64,000 nt of DNA, from positions 1,116,001-1,180,000 of the forward strand of contig NC_092404.1 in the NCBI RefSeq assembly GCF_009017415.1, given 5' to 3'. The notes beneath the pieces are model-generated. The model saw only the letters and a program-made list of their open reading frames with translations, was not told the origin of the DNA and ran no database searches. The DNA comes from Aspergillus flavus. Taxonomy: Eukaryota > Ascomycota > Eurotiomycetes > Eurotiales > Aspergillaceae. Position numbers and translations under genes: made by a program. The first letter of the stretch is position 1. Each line of letters opens with the position of its first letter. This document shows, one piece after another, positions 1 to 12,321 of this stretch.

Positions 1-618
1 AAACTTTTGTTTAATTATTTACACACATTTCTTTTTTTTACTTTTTTTTCTTTTTCTTTTTCTTTTTTCTTTTCTTTTTTAATATCTATGAGAATAGGCG
101 CCCTCGAGTGTAGGGGATTCCCCCGATATTCCTCCCCCCCCCCCCCCCCCCCCCCCCGGAGTGACGGGCAAGACAACTTTAGATTTTGAAGTTTTTCAGT
201 CTTCATCCCGGGGCTGCTTTTCCGCTCGGAGATTCTTTTGTTATAATCTGTGATACTAATCTATATAAGTATTAGTTCTATAACTATAATAGGTAAAGGT
301 AACGTAACTAGGAAAGTTTTATTTGGCTGTAATCTGTATAATTGGAATGCCTGGCGGTGTAATGATCGTTACTCTTTAGTTTTAGGCCTAGATTACAAGG
401 TGATACCGAATATTATTCTTTCAATATAATGTATGCCTCTCCGAAGGATGTGTCAAGAATTTACACCTTCATTCTCCGACCTCAAGCCCCTTCTCTCTCT
501 TTCTCTTTTCCCTGATAAAGGGGCCACATGTGAAAAACCAGACTTTGGCTGGGAAAGTCTCTTTGAGTCTTGCTATTGGAAGCGACTCCCACTTGTGAGG
601 AACCCACAGTTAACAATT
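1..618. other. Gene-free left edge with low-complexity tracts
   Basis: I see no convincing gene here. Positions 31-80 are an almost pure C/T tract and 134-157 is an uninterrupted run of 24 C. The rest is AT-rich and full of stops in all frames. The last part is presumably the 3' flank of the reverse-strand membrane-protein gene that ends at 619. No telomeric TTAGGG repeats are visible. Confidence 0.6.
134..157. repeat. Homopolymer run of 24 C
   Basis: Direct reading shows 24 consecutive C residues between a CCT and GGA. Its exact length is unreliable in sequencing data. Confidence 0.9.
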
Positions 619-2008
619 TCAGTCCCAGTTCTGGTTGCATCCAAATCTGTCCGACTGCACTTCTGGCAAAGATGAATATTCGTGCTTCCCATCACTTCCG
701 TCAGGATACCAATGATCCTTGATGCGATGCATGAGGGCAGTAAGAACTATCGCTGTTAGCATTGCGTGTACAACAACAGTAATGAGCGGATTGGTGGTCC
801 TACAGCAGAAGTAGAAAAGACCACAGGTGTATAGAATGGCCACGTATGCGGGAGCCATGAACCCAGTTCCTTCAATAGCTTGACACAAATCCCTCGACGA
901 TCCAAATGCTACGAAGCTAAGAATCACGGCCACCTAGAAGCTGTCAGAGGCATATTCAAATCCCCAAATGCAGATGATACAGTACCATTGGAGTCACATA
1001 AGGCAGGTTGCTATGGACGTCTGTTGAAGCCTTGACCGTCCAATCAGGTATAACCAAGATTTCCACAATCCTGAAGGTCGCCGCAACCACCATTGTATAC
1101 CCGAAGACTTCGTGGATCTTTTTGCCCAGCATAGCCTCTTGGTGATGAGATGTGAACAATATCCCGAGAACCACGATGATAAGTGCTGGGATGAGATTTC
1201 TTTTAGTATGATGTCCCTTTCTTTTGCTGATCATGAGGCTAGCTGCTGCCCCACAAAGCACCATTAATGTGTACGACGAATGTTCTAATCGTCCAAGAAA
1301 GAAATGCCAGTCCTCGTCTGCATGATACCCGACTATCAGGACCACAATCATTACCAGGCCGCATGCAAGAAGCAGTACAGAATCATAGTAGTCGGGTGTC
1401 AGACTTCTCTGATTGGGCCATAGCCCAGCAGCGAAAGAGAGGAGTAGGAATCCTTCGCTCATTACGAGCACCAGGAGCACTGCATGTGAGAGGGTGTTGT
1501 AGTAGTTCTCGCGAATACCAACGGATTCTAGGGATCCAGCTGTTACGTGGTACCAACCAAGGGCAAAAAGTGCCATGGTTGCAATAGTGTAAGAACGGTC
1601 CAAGTATTCCAGAACGTACCCCGAGTGGACTTTCTGCTTTTGATGAATATATAATCCCAATGATTGTCGCACGAGCAGAAGAATAGTCAATCCGACTTGG
1701 GGGATTATATACGTGTGATATCCACTACCGCCATGGATCCAGAGCCCAATCAGCGATATTAAACCGGCTAGAACTTCCACAGCTGTGGCCCATGTCGATT
1801 GAATGATCTTCCAAACGTTAGCTATGCCGGTCTGAAAATGCATTACAGGATCTCATATCGCCGAGTAACTTACCCTCAGAGTAAAAGCTGAAGGTATCAG
1901 GAATGCAAAAGCCAGTACCTGGAAAGCAATAGAAACCCCGATCAAAGCGGACTTGAAATAGTTTGCGTTAGCGAATACCGAAACTACCGATTGAAGAGTA
2001 CTTGCCAT
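619..2008 (-). CDS. Ytp1-like multi-pass membrane protein
   Basis: Three exons, all joined in phase 0: 2008-1874, 1831-986 and 933-619, giving 431 residues. The first intron is only 42 nt (GTAAGT...TTTTCAG); the second is 52 nt with a CTGAC branch-like site and CTAG acceptor. The product is very hydrophobic with about ten predicted membrane segments and almost no soluble domain. A His-rich stretch with HHQE, followed by a GYTMVVAATFRIVEI-like helix, resembles the C-terminal half of fungal Ytp1-type proteins, whose biochemical role is unknown. It is transcribed divergently from the RTA1-like gene, so the two may share a control region. Family assignment is by pattern only; another fungal polytopic family is possible, but the gene itself is well supported. 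Confidence 0.72.
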
Positions 2009-2562
2009 AGTGACCACAACACTTTATGAATATTTGATCCGGGGAAGATGAGTGTGCAATCACTAAGATAAACTTGGAGTATTAGCACTCGCACATGGCC
2101 AGGGACCTCTAGGTCATACAATAGCTCAGAATGTCCAGAAGACCTTTTTCTAGGCGCTTTTGGCGCTTTTCTGATATATCAGAGCTCACCTGTAATAATT
2201 ACTAATACATTTCGTACATGGGCCAACAGTCCACTTTAAGGGCCTGAACATAATATTCATGTTTTGTTGTGGATCCACTGATTAAAATTGAATGTGATGT
2301 ACGGATGGTTCCACTCTGTTATGCTGAGCCTTCATTTGGCATTTTCGACCGCTGATCTTCGTAAGAATGATTTGACAAGTCCGTTTCTAAGAGGATTGCC
2401 GTCTTCGTCATGAAGCATATTTGAGAGTCATTCCAAAATGCCGAGGGACTTCTATATATGCGACCTTGCCTCAATTCCAAGCATAAAACGCTCATGTTGT
2501 GAATCCTTTCTTTAGGATCAAAGCTGGGGCTCCAACAAACAAATTCTTTACCCTCAATAAGG
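2009..2562. promoter_or_regulatory. Divergent intergenic region (Ytp1-like / RTA1-like)
   Basis: A 554-base gap between two genes reading away from each other, so it must hold both promoters. A perfect tandem duplication of GGCGCTTTT lies at 2153-2170. I recognise no defined factor site. Confidence 0.5.
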
Positions 2563-3580
2563 ATGTCAAACTCCTGGCATGGCCAGCACCTGGCCTGTCA
2601 TCCAGTCATCGACGGTGTGCGGAATTTATATGGATATCAGCCTTCTTTGGCAGCTGGAGTGTTCTTCTCGATCCTCTTCACCATATTGATGATTTTACAT
2701 GTTGTTCATTGTATTCGCAGAAAAACATGGTGGTGTATGGTCTTCGCCATTGGCTGCTTAGGTGCGTGAACACATCCTTACCCTATCTCTTGAAACTCAT
2801 TTCAATATAGAGGGTAGTGTGGGCTAATCTTCATATTGCCATATAGTTGAGGTCCTGGGGTGGGATGCTAGAACATGGTCGGCTAAATGCCCATATACCA
2901 AGTCTGCATTTCTTATGCAGCTCGCTACACTGGTCATAGGTCAGGACAATTGTGATATGCTACGGAGTTCAGCCAGCAGCTTAGCTAACTAATATCCAGC
3001 CCCAACCTTTTTCTCAGCCGGAATTTACTTACTCTTGGGGTATATCATCCGAATCTTCGGACGGAAATCTTCCTACTTCCGGTCAGATTGCTACTTCTGG
3101 TTCTTCACCGTCTGCGATCTCATTTCCCTCGTAGTCCAAGCGGTTGGGGGGGCTCTTGCTTCCGCTGCACTCAGTGCTCACCGTGATATGAGCAATGGGA
3201 CCCATATCATGATTGCCGGTATTGCATTTCAGATGGCCTCAACACTCGCCTTTGCCACCTGCATGGTGGATTGTGTCTTGAGAACCATCCATCGCCCGCG
3301 AGGTACGATTCCCAAAAGCGTCTCATTTCTGTTTGCTGCTATGGTTCTCAGTGTTCTATGTATCTGTACTCGAAGTATATACCGGCTCGCTGAGCTGTCT
3401 CAAGGATGGACGGGTTATCTCATCACACATGAGAAATATTTCATCATATTGGATGCAGTAATGATGGCTATAGCAGTCGGAATCTTTGTTATCTTCCATC
3501 CTAGTTTGATGGTATCTGCAGCAGCTAATCCACCGATGGGAAGACGCTATCGGGATCTGGCGCCGATCAATGTCAAATAA
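2563..3580 (+). CDS. RTA1-like seven-helix membrane protein
   Basis: Three exons: 2563-2761, 2847-2939 and 3000-3580, phases 1 and 1, giving 290 residues. The order of signatures matches the fungal RTA1 family: an N-terminal LYGYQPS before helix 1, EVLGWDAR at the end of exon 1/start of exon 2, then LAPTFFSAGIYLLLG and IRIFGRK. About seven membrane spans follow from hydropathy. Family members (Rta1, Rsb1, Pug1) are linked to lipid translocation or resistance to 7-aminocholesterol and similar compounds, probably at the plasma membrane. The start was chosen because it is the only ATG placing a short hydrophilic N-terminus directly before the LYGY motif. No lesion is seen. The substrate cannot be inferred. 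Confidence 0.88.
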
Positions 3581-4112
3581 ACAAAGTGCATATGATATAT
3601 CCAAAGATACATACTTTGGGATGAGATGTGTAGTTAATTTTCGGGTGGGGTGTCGATCAAAACTGAATCATACCTGCTGCATACCTCGCTGGATGTGCAT
3701 CTGGGAAGCAAGGGGCTGCCTTGTACTGTGGATATCCACAAACAGGAAAAAAAAATGAACCACCAAAAAAAAAACTCTCAATAGAGTCTATTGCATAGTG
3801 GCTGCAGCTTTTGCTCTCGGACATGAGTAGATAGTGTTAGAAGGCGTGTGAGGATCTTAACTGCGCGCCGCTTTGCAGAATGATAGTGGGCTATATGTAA
3901 TATGTCGCGTTCAAATTGATTGTTTTCACCAGCTGCAGCAATCTGAGAATTCCAGACATTCTCAATATCGCCTGGAATCCTATCTCAATCATATTAGACA
4001 GTGGTCTGAACCCGTGCAAGGCATCCCTCTCTCATCTGTTAATGAAAATAGCGTGGATGAATGCGAAAAGCCACCCCAACCTGCCATCAAAAATCTACTG
4101 AGACGAGCTGAA
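3581..4112. other. Spacer between RTA1-like and MFS genes
   Basis: 532 bases between two genes on the same strand. It contains poly-A stretches near 3747-3775. The frame of the MFS first exon stays open upstream to about 3873, so a longer N-terminus is possible, but the translation there does not look like transporter sequence. Confidence 0.4.
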
Positions 4113-6231
4113 ATGTCTAGTGAAGTGACACTTCGATCAGGGGACAGCCCATTCTGCCTCGACGATAAAGCTGAGACCGCTAGACTAAGCCGATTACAGC
4201 TGTTAGGTATTGCTGGCATATACATCGGTAAATTTTCCCCATTTCCCCTAAAGACTCTCCAAGTGACAAAAAGCATAGGTGTTCTCCTGGCAAGCTCCGG
4301 GGACACGTTGGTTGTTGCCGTTTACAACTCTATTGGCTCGGATTTCCACGATCTCTCAAAAGGGGCATGGCTGCTTGTGTCGTATAGTCTAGGTTCTTGT
4401 ATTTCTTCCCCTACAGTAAGTAGCTTCCGAACGACTCGTTCTTTGCTTTCGTGCAGTGTTGATGCAAACCCCGTGGGCCAGTTCGGTGCACTTGATGAAC
4501 TTTTTGGAAGGAAGACGACGCTGTTATGGACATATTTCCTCTTCGCCGCTGGAAATATATTATGGTTTGTCCAGTCGCTGATACCAATTTCATGCTAAGG
4601 ATATTCCCTAGCTAATTTCTTTTTATTTGCTTTTATTATATGTTGCAGCGGAGCTAGCACTTCAATGCCTCAGCTAGTAGCAGCAAGAGTATTAGTTGGA
4701 CTTACTAGTGCGGGAATAATTTCCTCATCATCCGCCACTGTGACCGGTGAGAATTACACGAAATTGGAAGTCCCTACTATACTAATATTGGAAAGGGCTC
4801 ATCCCATCCGATAAGGCTACTTGGCTTCGAAGTTACGCCGATGTGGCCAATACCATTGGGCGCAGCGTAGGAGCTGCAGTCGGATTCCTGTTCACAAAAA
4901 CAATCGGATGGAGATGGTGAAGTACCTCAAAGTACCTTCCAAGGCTATTGTTCGTTCTAACTGTTGCCAAATAATATAGGTGCTTCTATAGTAACGTGCC
5001 GCTGATTCTTCTCTGCGCTTTTATTGTCGTACACCAGATTCCACCTGATTCGCAAAAGTCCTCGCAAAGCATGGACGACAGTCTTCCTTCCGAAGTCCAG
5101 AGCATTGATTGGGCTGGTATATTCACACTCACAATCACATTAGTGCAACTAATCCTCTTCATCCAGACTCTTCAACCAGGCCAGATCCAGCAAGCCCGTA
5201 TGTTATACATAACAGGGGCTGGGTCTATTTTCTCCATATCAATCTTTGTTTGGATAGAGACTTGCTGGGCGCACTATCCCCTACTCCCTCTTAACTCCAT
5301 GAAAAAGGCATTTGGAGGATACTGTCTTTCACAATTCTTAATACTGTCCGGCCGGACCGGGGTGAGTAAATGTCTTTCCTAGTAACGTATTTATTTATTG
5401 CTGATTATAACATCTACGAGTAGCTCCTCACCAGTGTAGTTCCTTACTTCACTCGAGCTAACATTGGAGGTGATATCACAACTCTCCTAGCAGGTGGCAT
5501 GTTACTTGTTGGCCTACCTTTCGGAGGGATTCTAGCAAATCACGTAGTCAGACGGTGAGTCTCCTCACAACGCATCATCGTTATTCGACCCCGCTTATAG
5601 CTCTCATCTCGGTTAAGGACACGCCATTATAAACGCCTAGGGCTCATCACCATCATTCTACTCGTGCTAACCTATCTTGTCGTCTTCCTGCGGTGGCGGG
5701 AGGGTATACACATTTGGGAGATAGTGTTCCTGTTCCCTTCAGGTTTAGCAGCGGGGATGTTTCTTGCTACTCAGTTCATTGGCATGACTGCGGAGCTAAC
5801 AGGAAATAACTTAATACAATGCACAGGCACGTACTACTTATTCCAACAGCTGGGTAGAATTCTAGGCCCTGCCATAGGTTTCGCTTTGATCCAGGGAAAT
5901 TTCCAGGCGAGATTAAACTGGAAGCTACGGGGTCTGCCTAATACCTCAGAGGTACGTTTACTTCAATCTTAAGCTATGTCAGAAGTCTAAAGAGTTCCTA
6001 GCTGGTCCGGAATATCCTCAACGATGACAAATTCTCTCGTACATTGCCAGTTCCAATGCAGGATGTTGTCCGTGAATGCTACTTGTATGGGTTTCAATTT
6101 GCTGCACGTAAGTGTCATCATTGCATCTTAGAGATCAGGGATCTTAACATTGTAGCGCAGTGTTTTCGATATTCAGTACTATTGCGGCGCTGCCCATTGT
6201 TGTACTGGTAAGAGAGGCTTATTTGGACTAA
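4113..6231 (+). CDS. MFS drug/metabolite transporter, DHA14 type
   Basis: Ten exons join in phase: 4113-4227, 4279-4415, 4482-4564, 4649-4746, 4796-4916, 4980-5361, 5424-5554, 5618-5951, 6002-6107 and 6161-6231, giving 525 residues. Each intron is 46-84 nt with GT-AG ends. Exon 2 carries GVLLASSGDTLVV, the fungal equivalent of the LDxTIV motif of helix 1, and exon 3 carries DELFGRK, the loop 2-3 MFS signature. Exon 5 has the GWRW end of a motif-C helix. Length and helix count fit 14-span proton-coupled exporters of the TRI12/GliA-like group. It converges on the terpene synthase gene with about 200 bases between, so it may export that enzyme's product, but this is context only. The high intron number is unusual against neighbouring genes. 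Confidence 0.82.
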
Positions 6232-6435
6232 GGGACGTAGCCCATGGGGAGAATCTATGTCTTATTTTGTTTCCTTTCCTGCGATACGCTACATCCACTA
6301 AAACTACACCTGAATTTAAAATCTTTGGAGAGCAACAATGATGAAATAAGACCTACTTCCCCATAGTTTTCCCGATCAACTGACCATGCATGTTAACTGT
6401 TTACTAGGGCCACCTGTGAATAGAGAAATTGACAT

Positions 6436-7855
6436 TTAATTGACATTTTCAATAACTATTGGGATCCTGCCCCCAGCATCCCGAACCACATCACCCAGGC
6501 CATATCTGGTGGTAGTCAAGCTACAAAAAATAGATCAGTATTGTTCCCAAATTAATATGCTATATTTTTAGACTGACAACATACCTCCACAAGAAGTTGG
6601 CCATTTGATTGTAGCGACATCCAACTATGTAACTAGCGACCTCATCAACCTTTTCCGGATGAGTGAGTTTGATCTCCTCCAATAGTGCATCGGCAATTTG
6701 ATCAAAGCGCTCGATATTCCGATTGATCTCTGCTTCAGTCTCCTTGACTGCTTGCCGGACGGTTAATCCACAAGCACTAACCAGGACAGGGACCATGCTG
6801 TCAATGTCACCGTGCTTCTGTATGAAGAACATGCGTTAGAAGAAGATAATAGTGCTCAGGTATTCTTTATTTGATGTGGACGTACGATCTCTTTGCGCAG
6901 TGACAGGAGGTCATTAGATAGCGACATGTTCAGTATCACCTCGTACCAAAGCGAAATCATCTTCGGATCGATCATTATACCTCGTGGGATATCATTTCCA
7001 TCGGCAAATCTGCGTTGTGAAAAGGTTAGCGGCGTTTCAATCCTAGTATCAGAGCGCCACCATACTCATTGAGAGCCCCAACATCGAGGTAACAGCACTG
7101 GTTCCCATTCGAGTTTCTAGGTATTCGGCGACGAAAGGAAGTCGTCCAGTCAACTTGCGCTTTTGCTCCCGCTGCTGGCAGCCCATATAATAATCAATTT
7201 CGTTGACGAAGGTCATTATTTGATCTATCATGATATAATATGGATCAGCCCAGGTCGCAAAATAACTGCATAACAAGACACTGGTACGTACCATGGTTAT
7301 AGACCTTCTGTAGATGTGCCCCGATCACGTCCAGACTCCGAATGAGTGGGCGGTTCGGGGGATTGTTCTGGAAGTCCCACTTGGCGGTTTCGTCATCTCC
7401 TACCCCAAGACAGAATTTGACGTATTCTAATGACTCCTTCCGGAAATCGTTGGCTTTGTGGATATGGATAAAAAGGTCGGAGGTAGACTGGTCGATCTCA
7501 TCGTCCCATGTGAAGAGCCAAAGGAACCAAAATGTGCAGGTCTGAAGACGGTCTGCCGTGGCACGCGGCCACCACATGGAGGACAACAGGGCGTAGTCAT
7601 CTTGGATCAGCTTTGCCGCCTTCTTAGGGGGATAGAGACTACAAAAGTCAGCATGGTCAAAGCCCTAATTGCGTAATAGTAGAAACCCCACTTCTTGATT
7701 CGGGCTTCTAAGGCTACCTTTAGCCCGGGGTAATTAGGATTCACCGCGGCGGGCCAGGCTTTATAGTACGGCTTAAGATTCGGGATTGAGAAGGGTTCTT
7801 TGGTAAGCTTGGCCTTCAAAGCTGGCCGGGGATTGACAACGACAGATTGAGACAT
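6436..7855 (-). CDS. Class I sesquiterpene synthase
   Basis: Proposed exons: 7855-7692, 7638-7292, 7224-7083, 7009-6886, 6817-6585 and 6520-6436, about 364 residues. Exon 2 has WDDEID, an aspartate-rich DDxxD/E metal site after an FxWLF segment. Exon 4 has NDLLSLRKE, the NSE/DTE triad, and exon 6 has the TTRYG effector motif near the C-terminus. All three catalytic signatures are therefore present, so it should cyclise farnesyl diphosphate in the cytosol. The exon 3/4 boundary is doubtful. The only in-frame canonical donor (AT|GTTGGG, 7082) removes about six residues of a helix, whereas the better-looking donor at 7070 shifts the frame. The product skeleton cannot be read from sequence. Upstream on the same strand lies the GT90 gene, and downstream a convergent MFS gene. 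Confidence 0.8.
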
Positions 7856-8919
7856 GGTAACCGAATACGATGGAAGAGTGGGTAGAGGCAGGATGACAGT
7901 CGACAAGTCGAACCGAGGTTCTTGGTTATGTTCTCATTGCGGTATTTGGTTAATTATATAGCGATCCGAGACGGAACGATATCGAGGGAATCTGACTGAG
8001 TATGCTCGGGGTTACAGATCCGGCAATAGTAGTTTTCATCGAAGCTGTAATAGATTCTGGGAGCGTATCCCTGGTACGGCGGACAAAATCGACAAAGTTC
8101 ACCAACCCTAATATACTCACATTACCAGCTAATTATAATAGTCTAAATAAGCAGATGTCGCAATAGATAACTAAGATTGTTATCATTCTCGGTGCTTGTA
8201 CTTTGGTGGCAGGATGTCATCAATGCCGTTAATACGTCTTAGCATATTAACCTCATAAGAATCCATGGTGACAAGCCTCGTAAACGTCACTCTTGAGGCT
8301 TGAGGTATATTGTAAGTGTTGGAGATATCGCCAACTTCATTTTTATCAGTAGTGCCACACACAGTCAAATCTGCATTACTTATTCCTTACAGAGACCGGT
8401 TCCTAATTGTTCTAGAATGTGTGGCTGCAGTGGCAGGAGCCATTTGCTTGAGACACACAACCTCATCTTGCTTAGTCTTCTTCCTCACGTCAATAACCTG
8501 CGGCAAATCCCCGAAACTCGGCAAGTTCGTAGTGTTTCTGAACTTTTTTACTTTTAATCTTCTGGGGTTATATAGGCATGAGTAGATAATACATTTATGA
8601 AGAGAAACAGAGCCAGGAATAGCTATAGTCAAATCCAAGGTACGAAAATGAAGAAAAAGGAAAGTATTATTTTGAGGGAAACAGCAGCCCATTTATACCA
8701 AGTACTCGAAAATACTGCTAGTTTCGCAATTCTACGGGTGAGAAGATAGTGAGGTCGTGTTCCCCACACCCTATGGTCGTATGTCCTGGTTTTCTAGCTG
8801 GAGAGAGGGTTTATATAGTGTATTGGAGAGGCGGAGGACAGGAGCGATCCGCTTTCACCAGCTCAGCTTGTGAACCGATCCGATTGACGTGGAGAAAGTT
8901 ATAGAATATCGTTTTAATC
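7856..8919. other. Spacer upstream of terpene synthase
   Basis: About 1.06 kb between two reverse-strand genes, so it holds the terpene synthase promoter and the GT90 3' flank. A TATATA-like stretch lies near 7953-7960 (TTATATAG). Short open frames around 8183-8690 on both strands have no recognisable domain, and I do not call them genes. Confidence 0.45.
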
Positions 8920-10334
8920 TCAAGCTCCAAAGCCCATCATGCAGTTAGGATCTAGCAGTAAGAAAGATTCATACCGAATCCCTTTGTTAGAAACATTGGT
9001 TGGGTCAATCATAGTTTCGGTGATCTCAGGCGATGCAGTGGTCCACGCTTGCAGCAACGCCCTCCAGTAGCATGCATCAGCAGCTGGAGTCAGATAGCGC
9101 TCACGAAATACGTTCACACTGTTGTCTGCGATCATGCGAGCTCTGGTAGGGTTTTCGAGAAGCTGTTGTATCTTGTGCGGTAAATCTGCCCAGTCCCTCT
9201 CCACTTGAACGAAGTTCTGCTGTGGACCGGACGAGACGAGAAGATAGTGGTGATGTTGAATATATTGTAGTTTATGAATCACTACTACCGATCGACAGGC
9301 CTGGCGATATTTGAGAGATGCAGAGTAGGAACGGCCTAGAAGACATTAGCTTGACTTTCTCGACGATAAGGGCGATGCATACCTTCCACGTGAGCGATGA
9401 ACCGGTAATCGCAATGTTTGTCCATACTAAGGTAGTTAGCCTTGTTCTTCCACTCGACCTCCTTCACATCCCCCCAGGCGTAATTTCGTGCAACCTCGAG
9501 TAGTGTACGTCGTAGCTTCGGGGCGAAACTAAGCTTTCCACGCCAGACCAGCTTGTCCTCTTTCTTGTCCCAGGGGAGCTCCTGCTCTTCCACATGTTTG
9601 ACTACCTCGTCATATGGCCCAATCCGATTATCAATGTGGCCCCAAGACCAGAAGCCAAAGTCCGGCATAAGCCAAACAGACTCCTCTGTAGCTTTCCGTG
9701 CCAATACCCAAAGGGGATGATCTGGCCCAGCAACGTCCTCCAATTTGTCTTCAACAGAAAAGATAATCTCTGTGTCCAGGATGGCGGCGAGCTGTGGAGC
9801 CGAGACTAGGGCGCGATGAATTGAAGCTAAGATCCCTAGAATCTTACGGCGGTGATCCTCCCCCTTGGCTAGAGCTCTCAGAACATAAAGCCGTCCTTGG
9901 TAGATAGCCACCCTGGCCATACCATCTACCATTTTGATATTGTCGATATCAACCCTCTTGATTCCATGCCTGGCTATCCAAAATGACTGGGCGCGGATGG
10001 GATCTTCAAAAAGACCTGGGAAGAGAGTGGTGCAGTGAGTCTCATTGTAGGAATACTCAAGCGGATCCAAGAAAGTCCGCGTAGGAGGTGTAGAGGACGT
10101 AACAGTGTCATGGGATGGCAGCTGGGCTGGGCATTGAAGACAGTTATCACACTTAAAGATAGTAGAAGTCTGGCAAGCACAGTGACCCGCGGGGATTAGA
10201 TGATTGAGTAGTGGATGGATGTTGTCTCTATCAGAGTTAACTCCTAACCATAGTGACCAGATAGAGATTCCAAGAACCGCAGCCAACGCCAAAATGACTA
10301 TGTGCAAGGTATTAAGTTTCATCCGCGGCCCCAT
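8920..10334 (-). CDS. GT90 (CAP10-like) glycosyltransferase
   Basis: Two exons, 10334-9383 and 9335-8920, phase 1, intron 47 nt with GCTAAT branch and TCTAG acceptor, giving 455 residues. The N-terminus is short and basic, then an uncharged helix at about residues 8-30: a type II signal anchor, placing the catalytic part in the Golgi or ER lumen. A Cys-rich stalk (CACQ...CDNCLQC) follows. The body has WSWGHID, LVWRGKLSF and SYSASLKYRQACRS segments typical of CAP10/DUF821 enzymes, including Cryptococcus CAP10 and O-xylosyl/glucosyltransferases (family knowledge). The acceptor is unknown. A second in-frame ATG lies four codons downstream. It is upstream of and on the same strand as the terpene synthase, but glycosylation of a small terpene by GT90 is not established. 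Confidence 0.82.
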
Positions 10335-12227
10335 CTCAGCGTTTCTTTCGTTGTGTAATAGTGAAAGGGTCGGGTATATGCAGAAATTTCAGGGGGCAAT
10401 AGAGGTTGACTCCAGCAAACGATAAACTGTCAGTGGCTAGTAGGGGGGGGGAAGAGAAAATCTCTGCTAGTGGCAACGAAGGATTACTCGCCTGCAAAAG
10501 TTGGCCAACTCCAAGTGGTATAATATAACATCATTATGTGAAGCGCTCATGACTGGTTCAACATCCTTGTCAAGATCTCAATCCATTGGGATATCCACAA
10601 CCACAACCTAGGAAGTTCCGCGGAACGGCGCGTACCTCTAGGGTTTGGCTTTTCTATATTGTGGACCCTTTGGACCCTGACCGGACCCACTATAGGATCC
10701 TTCATGGGAAAAGATCGACTTTTACACAACAGGGTCTTGGTATTAGCCTATCTTTCTGAGCCAAATGTCTTACCAGAATATGCACAGTGACTGCGCCGTT
10801 TGGGACTCTTCCTGTCTAAACTGCGTTCTCAGCTGAACTCCTTGTCACAGAATATATAACACATGTCATGCGTGTGTAAAAGGTACCTCCAAGCATATTA
10901 GTTCGCTTTGGTTTCAGTATAATCTATCATTGCCTTGTTTTCCAACTCGTCTGGATGCAAAGAGCAGTAAGAAAATGACCGAGGTATTTACCACACGCCT
11001 CACGCCCTCTCCACCATGTCTCTGTTGGTTTTCTTATTCGACTGACGTCTTAGGTATGTCAGCCCTGGATTCATTTTTAGTAATTACCGGATGTACGGAG
11101 CGGCCGGTCATTATACTACTTCTGGCAAATGCTGGGAGTGCTCAAGTTTGCCTTCCGGTAGCTTTGTAAACTACGGTAGAAACGGGAAACAGTGGAAAGT
11201 CAAGCAAATGTAAGTGTTGCATATCTATGTGCCAGACCAAGTATACGGGTGTAAGACGAGAACCAGCGTTGAAACGGATGCTCAAAGATATCTATGCCAC
11301 CGAACGTATTCCGGAGTGATGTACTAATGAACCACATGATGTTCAAATCGAAAGGGAAAAGCTCAAAGCCGGAGGAGCAGGTGAAGATGTTGAGACTCAA
11401 CTCACCACGCCGGACGATGCCATAATTCGCGCAGATCACCCTGGGTTACGCCAGCCTAGCTGGGGTCGAGGTAGCGAAAGGCCGGCTCCATTAGTGCCCT
11501 TCGTAAAAGTACTAATAGTATTGTCTCTCCATGGCCAATGTATGCTATGGCGTAGTCCTTTATAGATTCTAAGGGTACTCGTAGAGTATTCTCTCATCCT
11601 CATAATTCAAAAGTCGCTCCCTAGTTGCCGGTGCGTTGAAGTTGACTTGACCCATGTACCTCAACTGACAGCGCCCATGACCTGAAAAAGGGACAGTATC
11701 ATTTAGTCCCGAGAGCGACAAGCGACTAAGGGGAGGAAGAAGGTGCCTGAGACAGCCGTTAGCTCATACTAGGATTAAGCCTACTTCGACTGGAAAGGTG
11801 CTCCTGTGTCATGTATTATTGCCTCATCAGTTGTATATGGCTAACTGGGTACAGGGTTCTATGGGGACAAAATTGCTATCTCCGCAATGCAACCTCTCGA
11901 CCTTTCCGAGGGTTTCATAGTGAAGTATTCCACTCCTTGGCGGTGGTTTATTAGAGACATACCTATGCGTATCTTACGGTCTGTAGACTAATCGTTGTTT
12001 GGGGGGGGGGTTAATCAAAGTAGATGGCGAACCCCAGTAAAGACTGGTGCAAACCCCTGCATGTGTAATAACATTAGAGCATTGCACATGGTCTGATCCA
12101 CCATAATCTGATCCTGGAGGAATGATGGTAGTATTTCGTGAAGGTGGTTCTCAATTTTCGTCTTTCGGCTTTTGGTTCTAAGTCACGTAGTTCAGTGACA
12201 GAGGAAGCAAAGCTAGTAAGTGACACT
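10335..12227. other. Long gene-poor region
   Basis: Nearly 1.9 kb without a gene I can support. A 40-codon frame at 11091-11213 encodes a short Tyr/Gly-rich peptide with the motif CWEC and could be the last exon of a small secreted protein, but no signal peptide or partner exon is visible. G/C homopolymers occur at 10443-10451 and 12001-12010. Confidence 0.4.
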
Positions 12228-12237
12228 TATATAAAGC
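12228..12237 (+). promoter_or_regulatory. TATA box of KP4-like locus
   Basis: TTATATAAAG lies about 85 bases before the ATG of the KP4-like pseudogene, a normal core-promoter distance in fungi. The promoter thus looks intact although the reading frame is not. Confidence 0.5.
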
Positions 12238-12321
12238 CTCGAAACACCCCCAAGTCACCTTTATTCTCATTACATCCAAAGCATTTCACCTGACTTCAAA
12301 AGCTCATTTCTATACATCACG

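Noticed and set aside
134..157. C-run and CT tract as a telomere or chromosome end
   Set aside because: No TTAGGG/CCCTAA units are present; it is simple low-complexity sequence.
7639..7691. Apparent frameshift early in the terpene synthase
   Set aside because: A 53-nt intron (AA|GTGGGG to TTTTGTAG, with a GCTGAC branch site) joins the two frames in phase and gives a smooth protein, so no lesion is needed here.
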